From Ga0077555 sp963761475 (GTDB taxonomy: Bacteria; Pseudomonadota; Alphaproteobacteria; Rhizobiales; Hyphomicrobiaceae): a stretch of DNA of 64,000 bases. The translations under genes were made by a program, and so were the position numbers. Position 1 is the first letter of the stretch; every line of letters begins with the position of its first letter. The stretch is from the NCBI GenBank assembly GCA_963761475.1, contig CAVXGT010000015.1:186001-250000 (forward strand), written 5' to 3'. Below are positions 19,584-28,316 of this stretch, in pieces. The notes beneath the pieces were generated by a model, which worked only from the letters and a program-made list of their open reading frames with translations, did not search any database and was not told the DNA's origin.

Positions 19584-20111
19584 ATGACCATACGTGTCTT
19601 CGATCCTACCCACGAGGCGGCACCGCCCGCCGGCCAACCCGCACGGCGCCTCGGCACGCTGCAGGGCACCACCATCGGATTCATCTCCAACGGCAAGGAG
19701 GGTACGAAGGAATTCTTCGGCCACCTCGGCCGGCTGCTGCAGGAAGAGCACGGCGTCGCAAAAATCGAGATGCGCACCAAGTCGAACTACAGTGCGCCCG
19801 CCGACAAGTACATCGTCGATGAAATCCGCCAGTGGCACGCGGTGGTGACCGGCATCGGTGATTGAGGCAGTTGTTCATCGTGCAGTCTGCACGACAGCAT
19901 CATCGCCGAAAGACAGGGCGTTCCGGCCGCCGGCGTCATGACCAGCCGGTTCGTCTCGGCAGCCAAGCTGATGTCGAAAGTGCTGGGAATGCCGGACTAC
20001 CCGTTCGTCACCATCGAGCATCCAATCTCGAGTGCAGGCGATGCCGGCCTCGAAGCGCGCGCACGGGCGACGATCGCCGAGTTGCAGGGGATGCTGTTGC
20101 GGGCGGGTTGA
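19584..20111 (+). CDS. UGSC-family selenoprotein; in-frame UGA at 19863-19865 read as selenocysteine
   Basis: The frame opens at ATG 19584, reaches TGA at 19863 after 93 codons (ending VVTGIGD) and continues past it as GSCSSCSLHDSIIAERQGVP for 81 more codons to TGA 20109-20111. Read through, the product is 175 residues with a U94-G95-S96-C97 motif. UGSC proteins are a known selenoprotein family, first seen in marine metagenomes, in which many homologues carry Cys in place of Sec (GDCGSC). They are probably thiol/selenol oxidoreductases; the reaction is unknown. Family-like sequence on both sides of the UGA, the exact motif and the hairpin at 19866-19898 all support recoding. The gene lies 78 bases behind coxM. 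A conventional annotation would cut it at 19865. Confidence 0.88.
19866..19898 (+). promoter_or_regulatory. Bacterial SECIS-like hairpin directly after the UGA
   Basis: Immediately after the in-frame UGA, GTTGT (19870-19874) pairs with ACAGC (19894-19898). A TCAT bulge follows on the 5' side, then CGTGC (19879-19883) pairs with GCACG (19889-19893), leaving the apical loop AGTCT. The loop begins 18 bases after the UGA. From memory, the E. coli fdhF element has the nearly identical apex GCAGGUCUGC about 17 bases after its UGA, with the G-U of the loop contacted by SelB. Here the apex is GCAGUCUGC, one G shorter. It lies inside the coding region, as bacterial SECIS elements do. Confidence 0.78.
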
Positions 20112-20206
20112 TCGACCCGCCTGCGTGAAACGCGATGGTCGCAGTGGCGCCGCTGGCGCGTAGGGGGCCTGCCCCATACTCCGTGGGAGGGGACACCCCT
20201 CGCGTT

Positions 20207-20256
20207 GTTTTTCGTGGTGGGTTGCGACGCCCCTGCGGGGAGCCGGCCGCAACGCG
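20207..20256. repeat. REP-like hairpin repeat, copy 1
   Basis: About 50 bases nearly identical to 59130-59180. The shared core runs from GTTTTTCGTGG through GTTGCGAC, a CCCCTGCGGGG stem, AGCCGG and CCGCAACGCG. GTTGCG and CGCAAC form the outer stem and CCCC/GGGG the inner one. It lies in the gap between the selenoprotein gene and the convergent amidohydrolase, a usual place for dispersed palindromic repeats. Confidence 0.6.
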
Positions 20257-20294
20257 TCTGGATACTGTGACGCCGTTGCCGACCTGCCCGTACT

Positions 20295-21422
20295 TTATGA
20301 GAGCCGTAGGATGCCCTTGGCGTTTTCGCTGAGTATTTTACGACGGACGTCCTTATCGAGCATCAGCAGGCTCTGGCCGGGCATGTCGTTGTCCCAGTGC
20401 GGATAGTCGGTCGAGAAGATCAGGTGCTCGGGCCCGAGCATGTCGATCAACTGCTTCAAGTGCTGGGGATTGGCCGGCTCGTCGAGCGGCTGGGTGGAAA
20501 AGCGCACGCGCTCGCGCACATATTCGACTGGCGGACGGCGCACCCAGGGCACATCGTAGCGCAAGCTCTCCCAGGTCCGGTTGATGCGCCACATCAGCGG
20601 CAGCGCCCAGGCGAAGCTGTACTCGACGAACATGAACTTGAGTTTGGGGAACTTCTCGAAGACGCCGGAGAAGCACAGGCTCGTCAGGTTGGCCTCGCCG
20701 ATCTGGGCGAGTGCGGTGTAGCGCTCGGGATAGTTCTCGGGGAAGCCGCCGGCCTGATTGGGCGCGCCGTAGAACACGCTGTCGGTTCCGGTGACGTGCA
20801 GCAAAATCGGCAGATCGTGATTGACCGCCTCCTCGTAGATCGGCTCGTAGTAACGGTTGCCGATGAGGATGTTGATCAGCGGCATGTAGATGGCGGCGAC
20901 TTCCGGGCGCTTGCCGACGCGGCGGATCTCGGCGGCGGCCTGGCGGGGGTCCTGCACGGACACCGTCATAGCAAGACGCAAGCGCTTTTCCTCCTTCAAC
21001 GGCCAGACGTCGAGGAAGTAGTCGTTGAAGGCGGACACGATCACCGCACTCTCGTCGGGGCCAGACGTGACGGTGCCGAACTGGCCGGCCTGCAAGGAGG
21101 TGAGCAGGGCGATCGAGATGTTGTTGGCATCGAGCAGGTCGCGGCGCAGGTAATCGGGATCGGAGCCCGGCGGTTTGCCGTCGGGTGTGCGGGCGTCATG
21201 GCGGGCTGCGGAACCCGTCGGGTGCTCGAAGCGGAAGCCCAACGGGGCTGCCACTGCCAGATGGCCGCTCTTGAGCTTGAAGCGCTCGACCCAGGCCTTC
21301 GGCATCATCGGGAAAAGAGAAGCAAGACCTGCCGGAAGGGCCGGATGGACGTCGCAATCGATCACCTGCAGGCCGGCGTCGGAATCGCGCGTGTCGCGGT
21401 TTGCCGGGGTGGCAATGTTCAT
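20295..21422 (-). CDS. Amidohydrolase 2 (ACMSD-like) family metal-dependent hydrolase
   Basis: A 375-residue TIM-barrel hydrolase or decarboxylase of the ACMSD-like branch. Metal-site features are IDCDVHP near residue 21-27, LLHVTGTD near 210, a long aromatic region FMFVEYSFAWALPLMWR, and the late FSTDYPHWDND near 340, which gives the last metal Asp. Members hydrolyse or decarboxylate aromatic or carboxylic acids. The start is preceded by GAGGAGAG. The downstream end faces the selenoprotein gene. Upstream, the Rieske gene ends 11 bases before this start, so the two form an operon (Rieske first). Confidence 0.9.
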   Translation of the reverse strand: MNIATPANRDTRDSDAGLQVIDCDVHPALPAGLASLFPMMPKAWVERFKLKSGHLAVAAPLGFRFEHPTGSAARHDARTPDGKPPGSDPDYLRRDLLDANNISIALLTSLQAGQFGTVTSGPDESAVIVSAFNDYFLDVWPLKEEKRLRLAMTVSVQDPRQAAAEIRRVGKRPEVAAIYMPLINILIGNRYYEPIYEEAVNHDLPILLHVTGTDSVFYGAPNQAGGFPENYPERYTALAQIGEANLTSLCFSGVFEKFPKLKFMFVEYSFAWALPLMWRINRTWESLRYDVPWVRRPPVEYVRERVRFSTQPLDEPANPQHLKQLIDMLGPEHLIFSTDYPHWDNDMPGQSLLMLDKDVRRKILSENAKGILRLS

Positions 21423-21433
21423 GGGTGCTCTCC

Positions 21434-21814
21434 TCAGGCCCGCTGCGGGCTCATGTCGACCAGGATTACGCCGTTCTCGATGCGGGCGGGATAGACGCGC
21501 AGGCGCATCGTGCTATCGGAATAGGGCCGCTTGCCCGTGCGCACGTCGAACTCGAAGCCGTGCCAGGGACAGCGGACGATCTCGCCCTCGTGGCCCCATT
21601 CGAGCGTGCCGGGGGGGCCTGGGATCATGGTGCCGGAGAGCTTGGTCTTGCAGACTGCCGCGCCCTTGTGCGGGCACCAATTGCGCACGGCATTAACGGT
21701 GCCGTCGCCGCGCCTGACGACGCCGATCGAGCGGGTGCCGGCCTCGACGATCCGGATCTCGTCGAGGGGGAAGTCCTCTGCCCGGCCGATGCTGATTTCG
21801 TTCCTGTCCGTCAT
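21434..21814 (-). CDS. Rieske [2Fe-2S] ferredoxin-type protein
   Basis: A 126-residue soluble Rieske domain. The cluster ligands are Cys47 and His49 in CPHKG, and Cys82 and His85 in CPWHG. The remainder (EIVRCPWHGFEFDVRTGKRPY) is typical of small Rieske electron carriers or the N-terminal domain of ring-hydroxylating oxygenases, but no oxygenase domain follows. The ATG at 21814 is chosen because AGGAAGG lies just upstream; the open frame extends 67 codons further but that part is not family-like. Being only 11 bases ahead of the amidohydrolase, it may supply or accept electrons in the same pathway. Confidence 0.9.
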   Translation of the reverse strand: MTDRNEISIGRAEDFPLDEIRIVEAGTRSIGVVRRGDGTVNAVRNWCPHKGAAVCKTKLSGTMIPGPPGTLEWGHEGEIVRCPWHGFEFDVRTGKRPYSDSTMRLRVYPARIENGVILVDMSPQRA

Positions 21815-22134
21815 ACCTTCCTGTTCCTGCCGTGCCTTTGGTCGCGCCTGATGGCGCAAATGGGCTGGCGCCCATGCCTGCCTGGGAGGGAGACCCTCGC
21901 AAACCCGCTCCCTCTTCTCCGCTCGAGAGCCTTTAGCAGGCTTCCCGCGCAAAAAGGAGGGGGGCAAGCGACCCTCAAGGGGGGCAGGGAGCAAGCCCCA
22001 TTTCGCACAGCGCACTATGCGCGATTTACCCAGAACCCTAGCTGGTCACCTCGCCCAGCGCCACTGTCTTGTCCGGACAAGACTTCCGTGGAACAACACC
22101 TCCAAAGCCGCCATCAACCCGAGGAGCCCGAAAC
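21815..22134. other. Divergent intergenic region
   Basis: These 320 bases separate the minus-strand Rieske operon from the plus-strand CoA-transferase. They must contain promoters for both. I see no clear gene or strong palindrome; a purine-rich run (AAAAAGGAGGGGGG near 21950) is conspicuous but not followed by a start codon. Confidence 0.3.
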
Positions 22135-23356
22135 GTGCCCAAGGACAGCCCCGCCGCCGACATGAGCCGCCAGAAGCCCTTTGCCGGCGTCAAGGTCATC
22201 GACATCTCGAACTTCCTGGCAGCCCCCATGAGCGCCATGTTCCTGGCCGACTTCGGGGCCGACGTGATCAAAGTCGAGCGGCCGGGGACGGGCGACGAAG
22301 TGCGATACTGGGGCCGCAACAAGAACGGCGTCGGCCTCTACTACAAGATCCTCGGGCGGGGGAAACGCTCGGTGACGGCGGACATGCGCACGCCGTTCGG
22401 AGTCGAAGTGGTGAAGCGGCTGGTCAAGGATGCGGATATCCTGATCGAGAACTACCGGACCGGGACACTGGAGAAGTGGGGCATCGGGCCGGACGTGCTG
22501 CAGGCGATCAATCCCGGCCTGATCATCGTGCGGGTGACGGGATTCGGGCAGACGGGGCCCTACAAGAATCGGCCGGGGTTCGGCACGCTGGCCGAGGCGT
22601 TCTCCGGCTTCGTCTACATCAACGGCGAGCCAGAGCGGCCGCCGCTGCTGCCTGGCTTCGGGCTTGCAGACTCGACCACGGGGCTGATGGCGGCGTTCCT
22701 CGCCTCGGCGGCGCTGCACGAGAAGCGGCGTTCAGGCAAGGGGCAGGTGATCGACCTCGCCATCTACGAGACACTGTTCACGCTGCTCGGCCCGCAGGCG
22801 ATCGACTTCGACCAACTCGGACAGATCCAGCACCGGCAGGGGAGCCGCCTGCCGTTCACGGCGCCGCGCAACACCTACCAGACCAAGGACGGCAAGTGGG
22901 TGTCGATGGCGGGCTCGGCGCAATCGACGTTCGAGCGCATCTGCGCCGCGCTCGAGGTGCCAGGCCTCGTCAAGGACCCGCGCTTTTCCGACAACCGCGT
23001 CAGGCTCGACAATGCCAAGGAGCTGGACGTCGAGCTGCAGGCGGCAATCGGCAAGCTCGACTTCGAGGACCTGATGAACTCGGTTCCTCGCGATCGACGC
23101 GCCAGTGGCTCCGGTCAACGATATCTCGCAGATTTTCGCCGATCCACAGTTCATTGCCCGCGAGAACATTGCGACGGTGGAGGATGCGGAGCTCGGCGGG
23201 CCGGTGCGGATGCAGAACGTGGTCGGCAAGTTTTCCGAGACGCCGGGCGAAATCGTGAGCGCGGGTCCGAAGCTTGGCGCGCACAACCGCGAGGTGCTCA
23301 TCGGCGAGCTCGGTTTCACCGAGGATGAGGTCAAGGCCGCCGGCCTCGAGGTATGA
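22135..23356 (+). pseudogene. CaiB/BaiF family CoA-transferase, frameshifted near 23080
   Basis: A family III CoA-transferase, which moves CoA between carboxylic acids. GTG 22135 (GAGGAG nine bases upstream) gives an N-terminus reaching FAGVKVIDISNFLAAPM, then the family signature FGADVIKVERPGTGD and ENYRTGTLEKWG. The catalytic Asp is in GLADSTTG, and GKGQVIDLAIYE follows. After FEDLMN near 23080 the frame is lost. The correct one resumes as RFLAIDAPVAPVNDISQIFADPQF and runs to 23356, as expected of the C-terminal domain. One extra base in AACTCGG explains this. The repaired protein is about 406 residues. The TauE-type permease starts 16 bases later, in the same operon. Confidence 0.82.
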
Positions 23357-23372
23357 CGCCGGCGATGACACC

Positions 23373-24125
23373 ATGACGATGGCCGATCCGGCCCTGCTGG
23401 CGTTGATTGCTGCCACGTTCCTGCTTGCCGGGGCGGTCAAGGGCGTGATCGGGCTTGGCCTGCCGACGGTCAGCCTTGGCCTGCTGACGGCGGCCCTAGA
23501 TTTGCCGACGGCGATGGCGCTGTTGCTGGTTCCATCGCTGGTGACCAACGTGTGGCAGGCGTTTGCAGGAAAAGCCACGGTGAGCGTTGCACGGCGCATC
23601 TGGCCGTTCCTGTTGATGGCGGGGGGATGCGTTTGGATCGGAGCCCTGGTGCTGACGCGGGCTGATGTGCGGCTGATGTCGGCTCTGCTGGGGATGCTGA
23701 TTTTCACCTACGGTGGCTTGAGCCTGGCGGGCGTGCGGCTTGCGATTGCCGCGCGACACGACGCTTGGGCCGGACCGTTGATCGGCGCGATAAATGGCGT
23801 GCTCACGGGCATGACCGGCTCGTTCGTGGTGCCTGGCGTCATGTATCTGCAGGCGATCGGTTTGCCGCGAGATAGCTTGATCCAGGCGATGGGGATGCTG
23901 TTCACGCTGTCGACACTCGCGCTCGGTGTGGCACTCAAGGGCAACAACCTGCTCTCATCCGAGCATGCAACGCTATCGGCTGCAGCGCTGGCGCCGGCCA
24001 TCGCCGGCATGGTAGCTGGCCAGACTATCCGAGCACGAATGCCGGAGGCGGTGTTCCGCAAAGTGTTTTTCTCCGCCCTGCTGGTGCTCGGTGCCTACAT
24101 CATGGTGCGGGCGCTGGCGAAGTGA
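23373..24125 (+). CDS. TauE/SafE (sulfite exporter) family membrane permease
   Basis: A 250-residue inner-membrane protein with about seven or eight helices. It has the repeated TauE/SafE half-motifs GAVKGVIGLGLPTVSLGLL near 18-36 and GAINGVLTGMTGSFVVPGVMYLQAIG near 137-162. The family moves sulfite, sulfoacetate, organic acids or other anions, often out of the cell. The start at 23373 (MTMADP) lies 16 bases after the CoA-transferase stop, so it is probably cotranscribed and may export or import that pathway's acid. The alternative ATG at 23379 is equally possible. Confidence 0.88.
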   Translation: MTMADPALLALIAATFLLAGAVKGVIGLGLPTVSLGLLTAALDLPTAMALLLVPSLVTNVWQAFAGKATVSVARRIWPFLLMAGGCVWIGALVLTRADVRLMSALLGMLIFTYGGLSLAGVRLAIAARHDAWAGPLIGAINGVLTGMTGSFVVPGVMYLQAIGLPRDSLIQAMGMLFTLSTLALGVALKGNNLLSSEHATLSAAALAPAIAGMVAGQTIRARMPEAVFRKVFFSALLVLGAYIMVRALAK

Positions 24126-24244
24126 CGACACGGGCAGTGTGAGGCCTCTGCTCGCCTGCGCTGCACATGCAGGCAATTTCTTGACAGTCGGCGCGTGGAC
24201 AGGCTTTGTGCCCACTCACTTCGTGAGCTGACATAGCGAGCACA

Positions 24245-25210
24245 ATGGCCTCCGGAATTTTCGCACTACTCGACGATATCGCGGCACTGGCGAAATTGGC
24301 GGCTGCCTCGCTTGATGACGTTGCGGTGCAGACGATCCAGGGCACCAAAAAAGCCGCGGGCATCGTGATCGATGATGCCGCGGTGACGCCACGCTACGTC
24401 GTCGGTCTCGCAGCCAAGCGAGAGTTGCCGATCATCGGGAAAATCGCGTGGGGCTCGCTCAAGAACAAAATGCTCTATCTGCTGCCCGGAGCGCTGGCGC
24501 TGAGCTACTTCGCGCCTTGGGCGATCACGCCCCTGCTCATGGTCGGCGGGCTCTACCTCTGCTTCGAAGGCTATGAGAAGTTCCACCACATGATGCACCC
24601 GCCGGAGGTTGCGGCGGCGGGCTCGGTGCAGCAGATCGTTTCGGCCGCGGAAGCCGTGGTTGAGGAGGACAGGGAGAGCGAGCAGCGCAAGGTGCAGAAT
24701 GCGATCCGGACCGACTTCATCCTGTCGGCCGAGATCATGGCGATCAGCCTCGCCACCATCACGTCGCCGGACCTCCTCACCAAGGCGGTCGTGCTGGCAC
24801 TTGTCGGGTTGCTGGTCACGCTCGGGGTGTATGGGCTGGTGGCGCTGATCGTGAAGGCCGACGACATCGGCGTGTGGCTTGCCAACAACGGACGGATGGC
24901 GGCGACGCGGGCGTTCGGGCGCTGGCTGGTGACGGCGATGCCGCCGTTCCTGAAAGGGCTGGCGGCTGTCGGCATGCTGGCGATGCTGTGGGTCGGCGGC
25001 GGCATCATTCTGCACGGCCTCGAGCAGTTCGGCTTCTCTGGCCCGGCCCATGCCGTCCACGGGGCTGCCAGCGCCGTGGGCGCCGCACTCGGGCCGCTCT
25101 CGGGGTTCGTCACGTGGCTGATCGAGGCCTCGGCGGCGGGATTGCTCGGATTGGTGCTCGGATGGATCACCTACCGGGTCGTCGGCCTCATTGCGGGCGG
25201 CCACGGCTAG
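24245..25210 (+). CDS. DUF808 (YedI-like) membrane protein
   Basis: A 321-residue inner-membrane protein of the DUF808 family, recognised by the N-terminus SGIFALLDDIAALAKLAAASLDDVA, the KAAGIVIDDAAVTPRYVVGL segment, and KNKMLYLLPGALALSYFAPWAI. FEGYEKFHHMMHP follows near residue 115. At least five hydrophobic segments follow, ending in a glycine/alanine-rich helix. Function of the family is unknown. It stands 119 bases after the permease and has its own probable promoter region. Confidence 0.9.
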   Translation: MASGIFALLDDIAALAKLAAASLDDVAVQTIQGTKKAAGIVIDDAAVTPRYVVGLAAKRELPIIGKIAWGSLKNKMLYLLPGALALSYFAPWAITPLLMVGGLYLCFEGYEKFHHMMHPPEVAAAGSVQQIVSAAEAVVEEDRESEQRKVQNAIRTDFILSAEIMAISLATITSPDLLTKAVVLALVGLLVTLGVYGLVALIVKADDIGVWLANNGRMAATRAFGRWLVTAMPPFLKGLAAVGMLAMLWVGGGIILHGLEQFGFSGPAHAVHGAASAVGAALGPLSGFVTWLIEASAAGLLGLVLGWITYRVVGLIAGGHG

Positions 25211-25574
25211 AGGCGAAAGCGCGCAAGAGCGGCTCACTCAGGGCGGCCGGGAGCCACGGCAAGGGTTCGCGCGTCTTTCTCTCAAGGGTCTGAGCGATGC
25301 CGGCTTGATCCCGCTTGCAAGGGGGCCGGCTCGTGTCCGAAACGCAAGGTTCGTTTCGTTCTGCAGTTGGCGCTGCACGCACTTTGCGATCCAATTTACT
25401 CAAGTAAATACATAGATTTAGCGTGGTTTTATGCTCGGACGCCCGCTATGACAGCGGGCGCCAAGAATGAAGCGAATTTCCAAGCCACCACACGGGCGGC
25501 GATAGCGCTTGCACTGGACCCCGCCGATGGGCTTGGCTAGCACAAACTTCGATCCCGTTCCGAGAGGCCCACCC
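25211..25574. other. Intergenic region with an AT-rich palindrome and a hairpin
   Basis: 364 bases with no convincing gene. Two structures stand out. A perfect inverted repeat ATTTACT-CA-AGTAAAT lies at 25394-25409 within an unusually AT-rich patch. The second is the hairpin GCCCGCT-ATGAC-AGCGGGC at 25441-25459. The first is about 165 bases upstream of the dehydrogenase start and could be an operator or promoter element of that operon. Confidence 0.35.
25394..25409. promoter_or_regulatory. Perfect 7-bp inverted repeat, possible operator
   Basis: ATTTACT and AGTAAAT flank the two bases CA. It is the most AT-rich spot in the gap and precedes the dehydrogenase-DUF35-thiolase operon. No regulator gene is adjacent. 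Confidence 0.35.
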
Positions 25575-26618
25575 ATGCCGCGCTTCCGCATCCTGACGAC
25601 CAAGGCCACGACCGTCTCAACCGGCCTTGGCGGCTATAACTTCGAGATGGAGGCGCTGGAGCCGCTCGACGTCGAAATCGTCGAGTGCGAACCGACCGAA
25701 GCGGCGTTCATGGCGCTCGCACCGACGGCAGACGCGGTCTACGCCAAGGGCATGCGGTTCACGGCGGCCATGCTGAATGCACTCACAAAGTGCAAGGTGA
25801 TCTCGCTCGGCTCGGTCGGCGTCGACACGGTCGAAGTGGCGGCTGCGACGGCCAAGGGCATTCCGGTCACGAACTGCCCGGACACGTTCATCGACGAGGT
25901 GGCCGACCATGCGATGATGCTGCTGCTGGCGGCCCACCGGCGCGCGATCGAGCAGGACCGGATGGTGCGCGAAGGGCGGTGGACCGAAGGGCGGCCGGTG
26001 CTGTTGAAGATCCCGCGGCTGATGGGGCAGACGATGGGCTTCATCGCCTTTGGCCGGGTCGCCCGGGCGACGGCGCGGCGCGCCAAGGCGTTCGGGCTCA
26101 ATCTCATCGCGCATGATCCGTTCATCGACGAGCAACTGATCGCCGAACAAGGTGTGGAGCCGGTGTCGCTCGACGATGTGCTGACGCGGTCGGACTTCAT
26201 CTCCATGCACATGCCGGCGACGCCGGAGGCGCAGGGTTTCCTTAAAGGCCAGCATTTCCGCCGCATGAAGCCGACCTGCATTTTCGTCAACACTGGGCGC
26301 GGGCCGACGGTGGAGGAAGCCGGTTTGATCAAGGCGCTGCAGGAGGGCTGGATCGCGGGCGCCGGTCTCGACGTGCTGGAGGTGGAGCCAGCCAAGCCCG
26401 ACAACCCGCTGCTCAAGATGCAGAACGTGATCCTGTCACCGCACAACGCGAGCGCGTCGGCGCGGTTCGATCCGGCGCGGCGGCGGCGCGTCGGCCAGGA
26501 GATCACCAACGTGCTGTCGGGGCGCTGGCCGCTGTCGTGCGTCAATCCGACGGTACTGCCGGGCTCGGGCCTGAAGCGGTGGCAGCCGATTTCGATGGAA
26601 CGGGGCCCCAACTCCTGA
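25575..26618 (+). CDS. D-2-hydroxyacid dehydrogenase, CtBP-like
   Basis: A 347-residue NAD(P)-dependent dehydrogenase interconverting 2-keto and D-2-hydroxy acids. The catalytic triad is visible: Arg in VNTGRGPTVEE, Glu in GLDVLEVEP, and His in LSPHNASASAR. The nucleotide-binding loop reads MGFIAFGRVARATARR: the usual GxGxxG is AxGxxA here. A C-terminal extension of about 25 residues after the catalytic core ends in ERGPNS. The ATG at 25575 is preceded by AGAGG. The next gene starts 53 bases downstream, suggesting an operon with the DUF35 and thiolase genes. Confidence 0.88.
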   Translation: MPRFRILTTKATTVSTGLGGYNFEMEALEPLDVEIVECEPTEAAFMALAPTADAVYAKGMRFTAAMLNALTKCKVISLGSVGVDTVEVAAATAKGIPVTNCPDTFIDEVADHAMMLLLAAHRRAIEQDRMVREGRWTEGRPVLLKIPRLMGQTMGFIAFGRVARATARRAKAFGLNLIAHDPFIDEQLIAEQGVEPVSLDDVLTRSDFISMHMPATPEAQGFLKGQHFRRMKPTCIFVNTGRGPTVEEAGLIKALQEGWIAGAGLDVLEVEPAKPDNPLLKMQNVILSPHNASASARFDPARRRRVGQEITNVLSGRWPLSCVNPTVLPGSGLKRWQPISMERGPNS

Positions 26619-26671
26619 GTCCGGCGGGCGCAGGGCAGGACTTGGCGAAAACGAGCGATGGAACGCGACGC

Positions 26672-27112
26672 ATGAGTGACTGGAGCAAGGTGACGCGGCC
26701 GGTGCCGGTCCCCAACGAATGGACGCGGCCGTTCTGGGAGGCCGCCAAGCGCGGGGTGCTGGAGCTGCAGCGATGCCAGTCGTGTGGGCATTTCCAGCAT
26801 CCGCCCTATGCGACGTGCGTCAAATGCATCAGCACGGACCTCAAGTTCGAACCCGTGAAAGGGGCCGGGCAGATCTACGCCTACACGATCATGTATCACA
26901 CGGGCGACAAGCGCTTTGCCGGGGCCGTGCCGTACGCCAGCATCATCGTGGAATTGGACGAGGCGCCGGGTGCGCTGCTCGCCGGCAACCTGATCGGCGC
27001 GCCCTATACCGAGGCCAAGGTCGGCCGCCGTGTGGAGGTGATCTTCGAGACGCTCAACGACGAGATCACGTTGCCGCAATTCCAATTGGCAAGGACGGCA
27101 TCTGCCGCATAG
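26672..27112 (+). CDS. Zn-ribbon / OB-fold (DUF35) acyl-CoA-associated protein
   Basis: A 146-residue partner protein typical of non-canonical thiolases. The rubredoxin-like zinc ribbon has Cys ligands in LQRCQSCGHFQHPPYATCVKC. An OB-fold (IYAYTIMYHTGDKRFAGAVPYASIIVEL) follows, ending with GRRVEVIFE. DUF35 proteins bind acyl-CoA and complex with the thiolase or HMG-CoA-synthase-like protein next door; here that partner begins 11 bases later. The ATG at 26672 is chosen because the family begins shortly before WTRPFWEAAKRG. Confidence 0.93.
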   Translation: MSDWSKVTRPVPVPNEWTRPFWEAAKRGVLELQRCQSCGHFQHPPYATCVKCISTDLKFEPVKGAGQIYAYTIMYHTGDKRFAGAVPYASIIVELDEAPGALLAGNLIGAPYTEAKVGRRVEVIFETLNDEITLPQFQLARTASAA

Positions 27113-27123
27113 AGGGACACCAG

Positions 27124-28314
27124 ATGCCGAAGTGGGAGAACAGGTGCAAAATCGCGATCAGCGGCGTCGGGTACTCGAAGGCGACGCGGTCGTCGGAGAT
27201 TCCGCTGGCGGCACATGCCCTCGAGGCGGTGAAGGGGGCGGTCGCGGATTCGGGCCTCAATATGGAGGACATCGACGGGCTTGCGACCTATCCGGAGCTG
27301 CCGGCGACGGGGCACGCCGAAGTCGACGGCATCTCCGTCGTTTCGGTCAACTGCATGATGGCGATGCTGAAGCTTCCGCAGCTCACTTGGCACATGCAGG
27401 TCGGCAACAACAACATCGGTGGCGCCGTGCAGACGGCGGCCAATGCGCTGTTGGCGGGGGTGTGCAATTACGCCGTGGTGTGGCGGGCGATGCACAATCC
27501 CAAGGGCACGTACCAAAACCTGCCGAGCGGACAGGCGGCCGGGCCGCTGCAGTTCACGGGGCCCTACGGCTTCGGCGGGCCGGGACAGGGGATGGCAGTC
27601 GCCTACACGCGCTGGCTCGAGCGGCACAAACAGGACCGGACGAAGATGGCGACGCTGGCGCTGACGCAGCGGCGGCATACGCATCTCAACCCGCACGCCA
27701 TCTTCTGCGGCGTACCGCTGACGCGGGAGGACTACCTCAGCTCGCGGATGGTGGCGCACCCGTTCTGCCTCTACGACTGCGACATGCCGGTGCAAGGTGC
27801 GGTGGCGATCGTGATGACGCGGGCGGATCGGGCACGCGACCTCAAGCCCAAGCCCGCCTATCTCGCCGGCTACGGTCAGCGCCTGCACTTCGAGGTGGCC
27901 GGACGCATCGGCAGCCTTTCCGACTACATGGAAGGCGGCGCCAGCTCGGCTAAACTGACGTGGGAGCGATCCGGGTTCGAGCCGAAGGACGTGGACGTGG
28001 CGCAGATCTATGACGGCTTTTCGGCATCGGTGATCTACGGGCTCGAATCCTACGGTTTCTGCAAGGAAGGCGAGGCGCTGGACTTCATCCAGGACGGGCG
28101 CATGGAGCTCGACGGCGACTTGCCCATCAATACGTTCGGGGGCAGCCTCGGCACCGGTCGCATTCATGGCCTTTGGCACATCATCGAAGGGGCGCTGCAG
28201 GCTTCGGGACGTGCCGGCGCCCGGCAAGTGAAGGACGTCAACGTATCGTTCGTCGGCGCCAGCGCACCGATCGTGACAGGCACCACTTTCATCTTCGTCA
28301 AAGAGCCCTACTGA
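27124..28314 (+). CDS. Thiolase-like (SCP-x / lipid-transfer type) protein
   Basis: A 396-residue thiolase-superfamily protein. It has VGYSKATRSSEIPLAAHALEA near the start, GGAVQTAANALLAGVCNYAVVWR in the first half, YDGFSASVIYGLESYGFC near 300, and NTFGGSLGTGRIHGLWHIIE with the conserved glycine/histidine loop. This subfamily pairs with DUF35 proteins and includes retro-aldol lyases and thiolases acting on acyl-CoA side chains. The gene begins 11 bases after the DUF35 gene and ends 2 bases before the phosphoesterase gene, so translation is probably coupled. Confidence 0.9.
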   Translation: MPKWENRCKIAISGVGYSKATRSSEIPLAAHALEAVKGAVADSGLNMEDIDGLATYPELPATGHAEVDGISVVSVNCMMAMLKLPQLTWHMQVGNNNIGGAVQTAANALLAGVCNYAVVWRAMHNPKGTYQNLPSGQAAGPLQFTGPYGFGGPGQGMAVAYTRWLERHKQDRTKMATLALTQRRHTHLNPHAIFCGVPLTREDYLSSRMVAHPFCLYDCDMPVQGAVAIVMTRADRARDLKPKPAYLAGYGQRLHFEVAGRIGSLSDYMEGGASSAKLTWERSGFEPKDVDVAQIYDGFSASVIYGLESYGFCKEGEALDFIQDGRMELDGDLPINTFGGSLGTGRIHGLWHIIEGALQASGRAGARQVKDVNVSFVGASAPIVTGTTFIFVKEPY

Positions 28315-28316
28315 CC

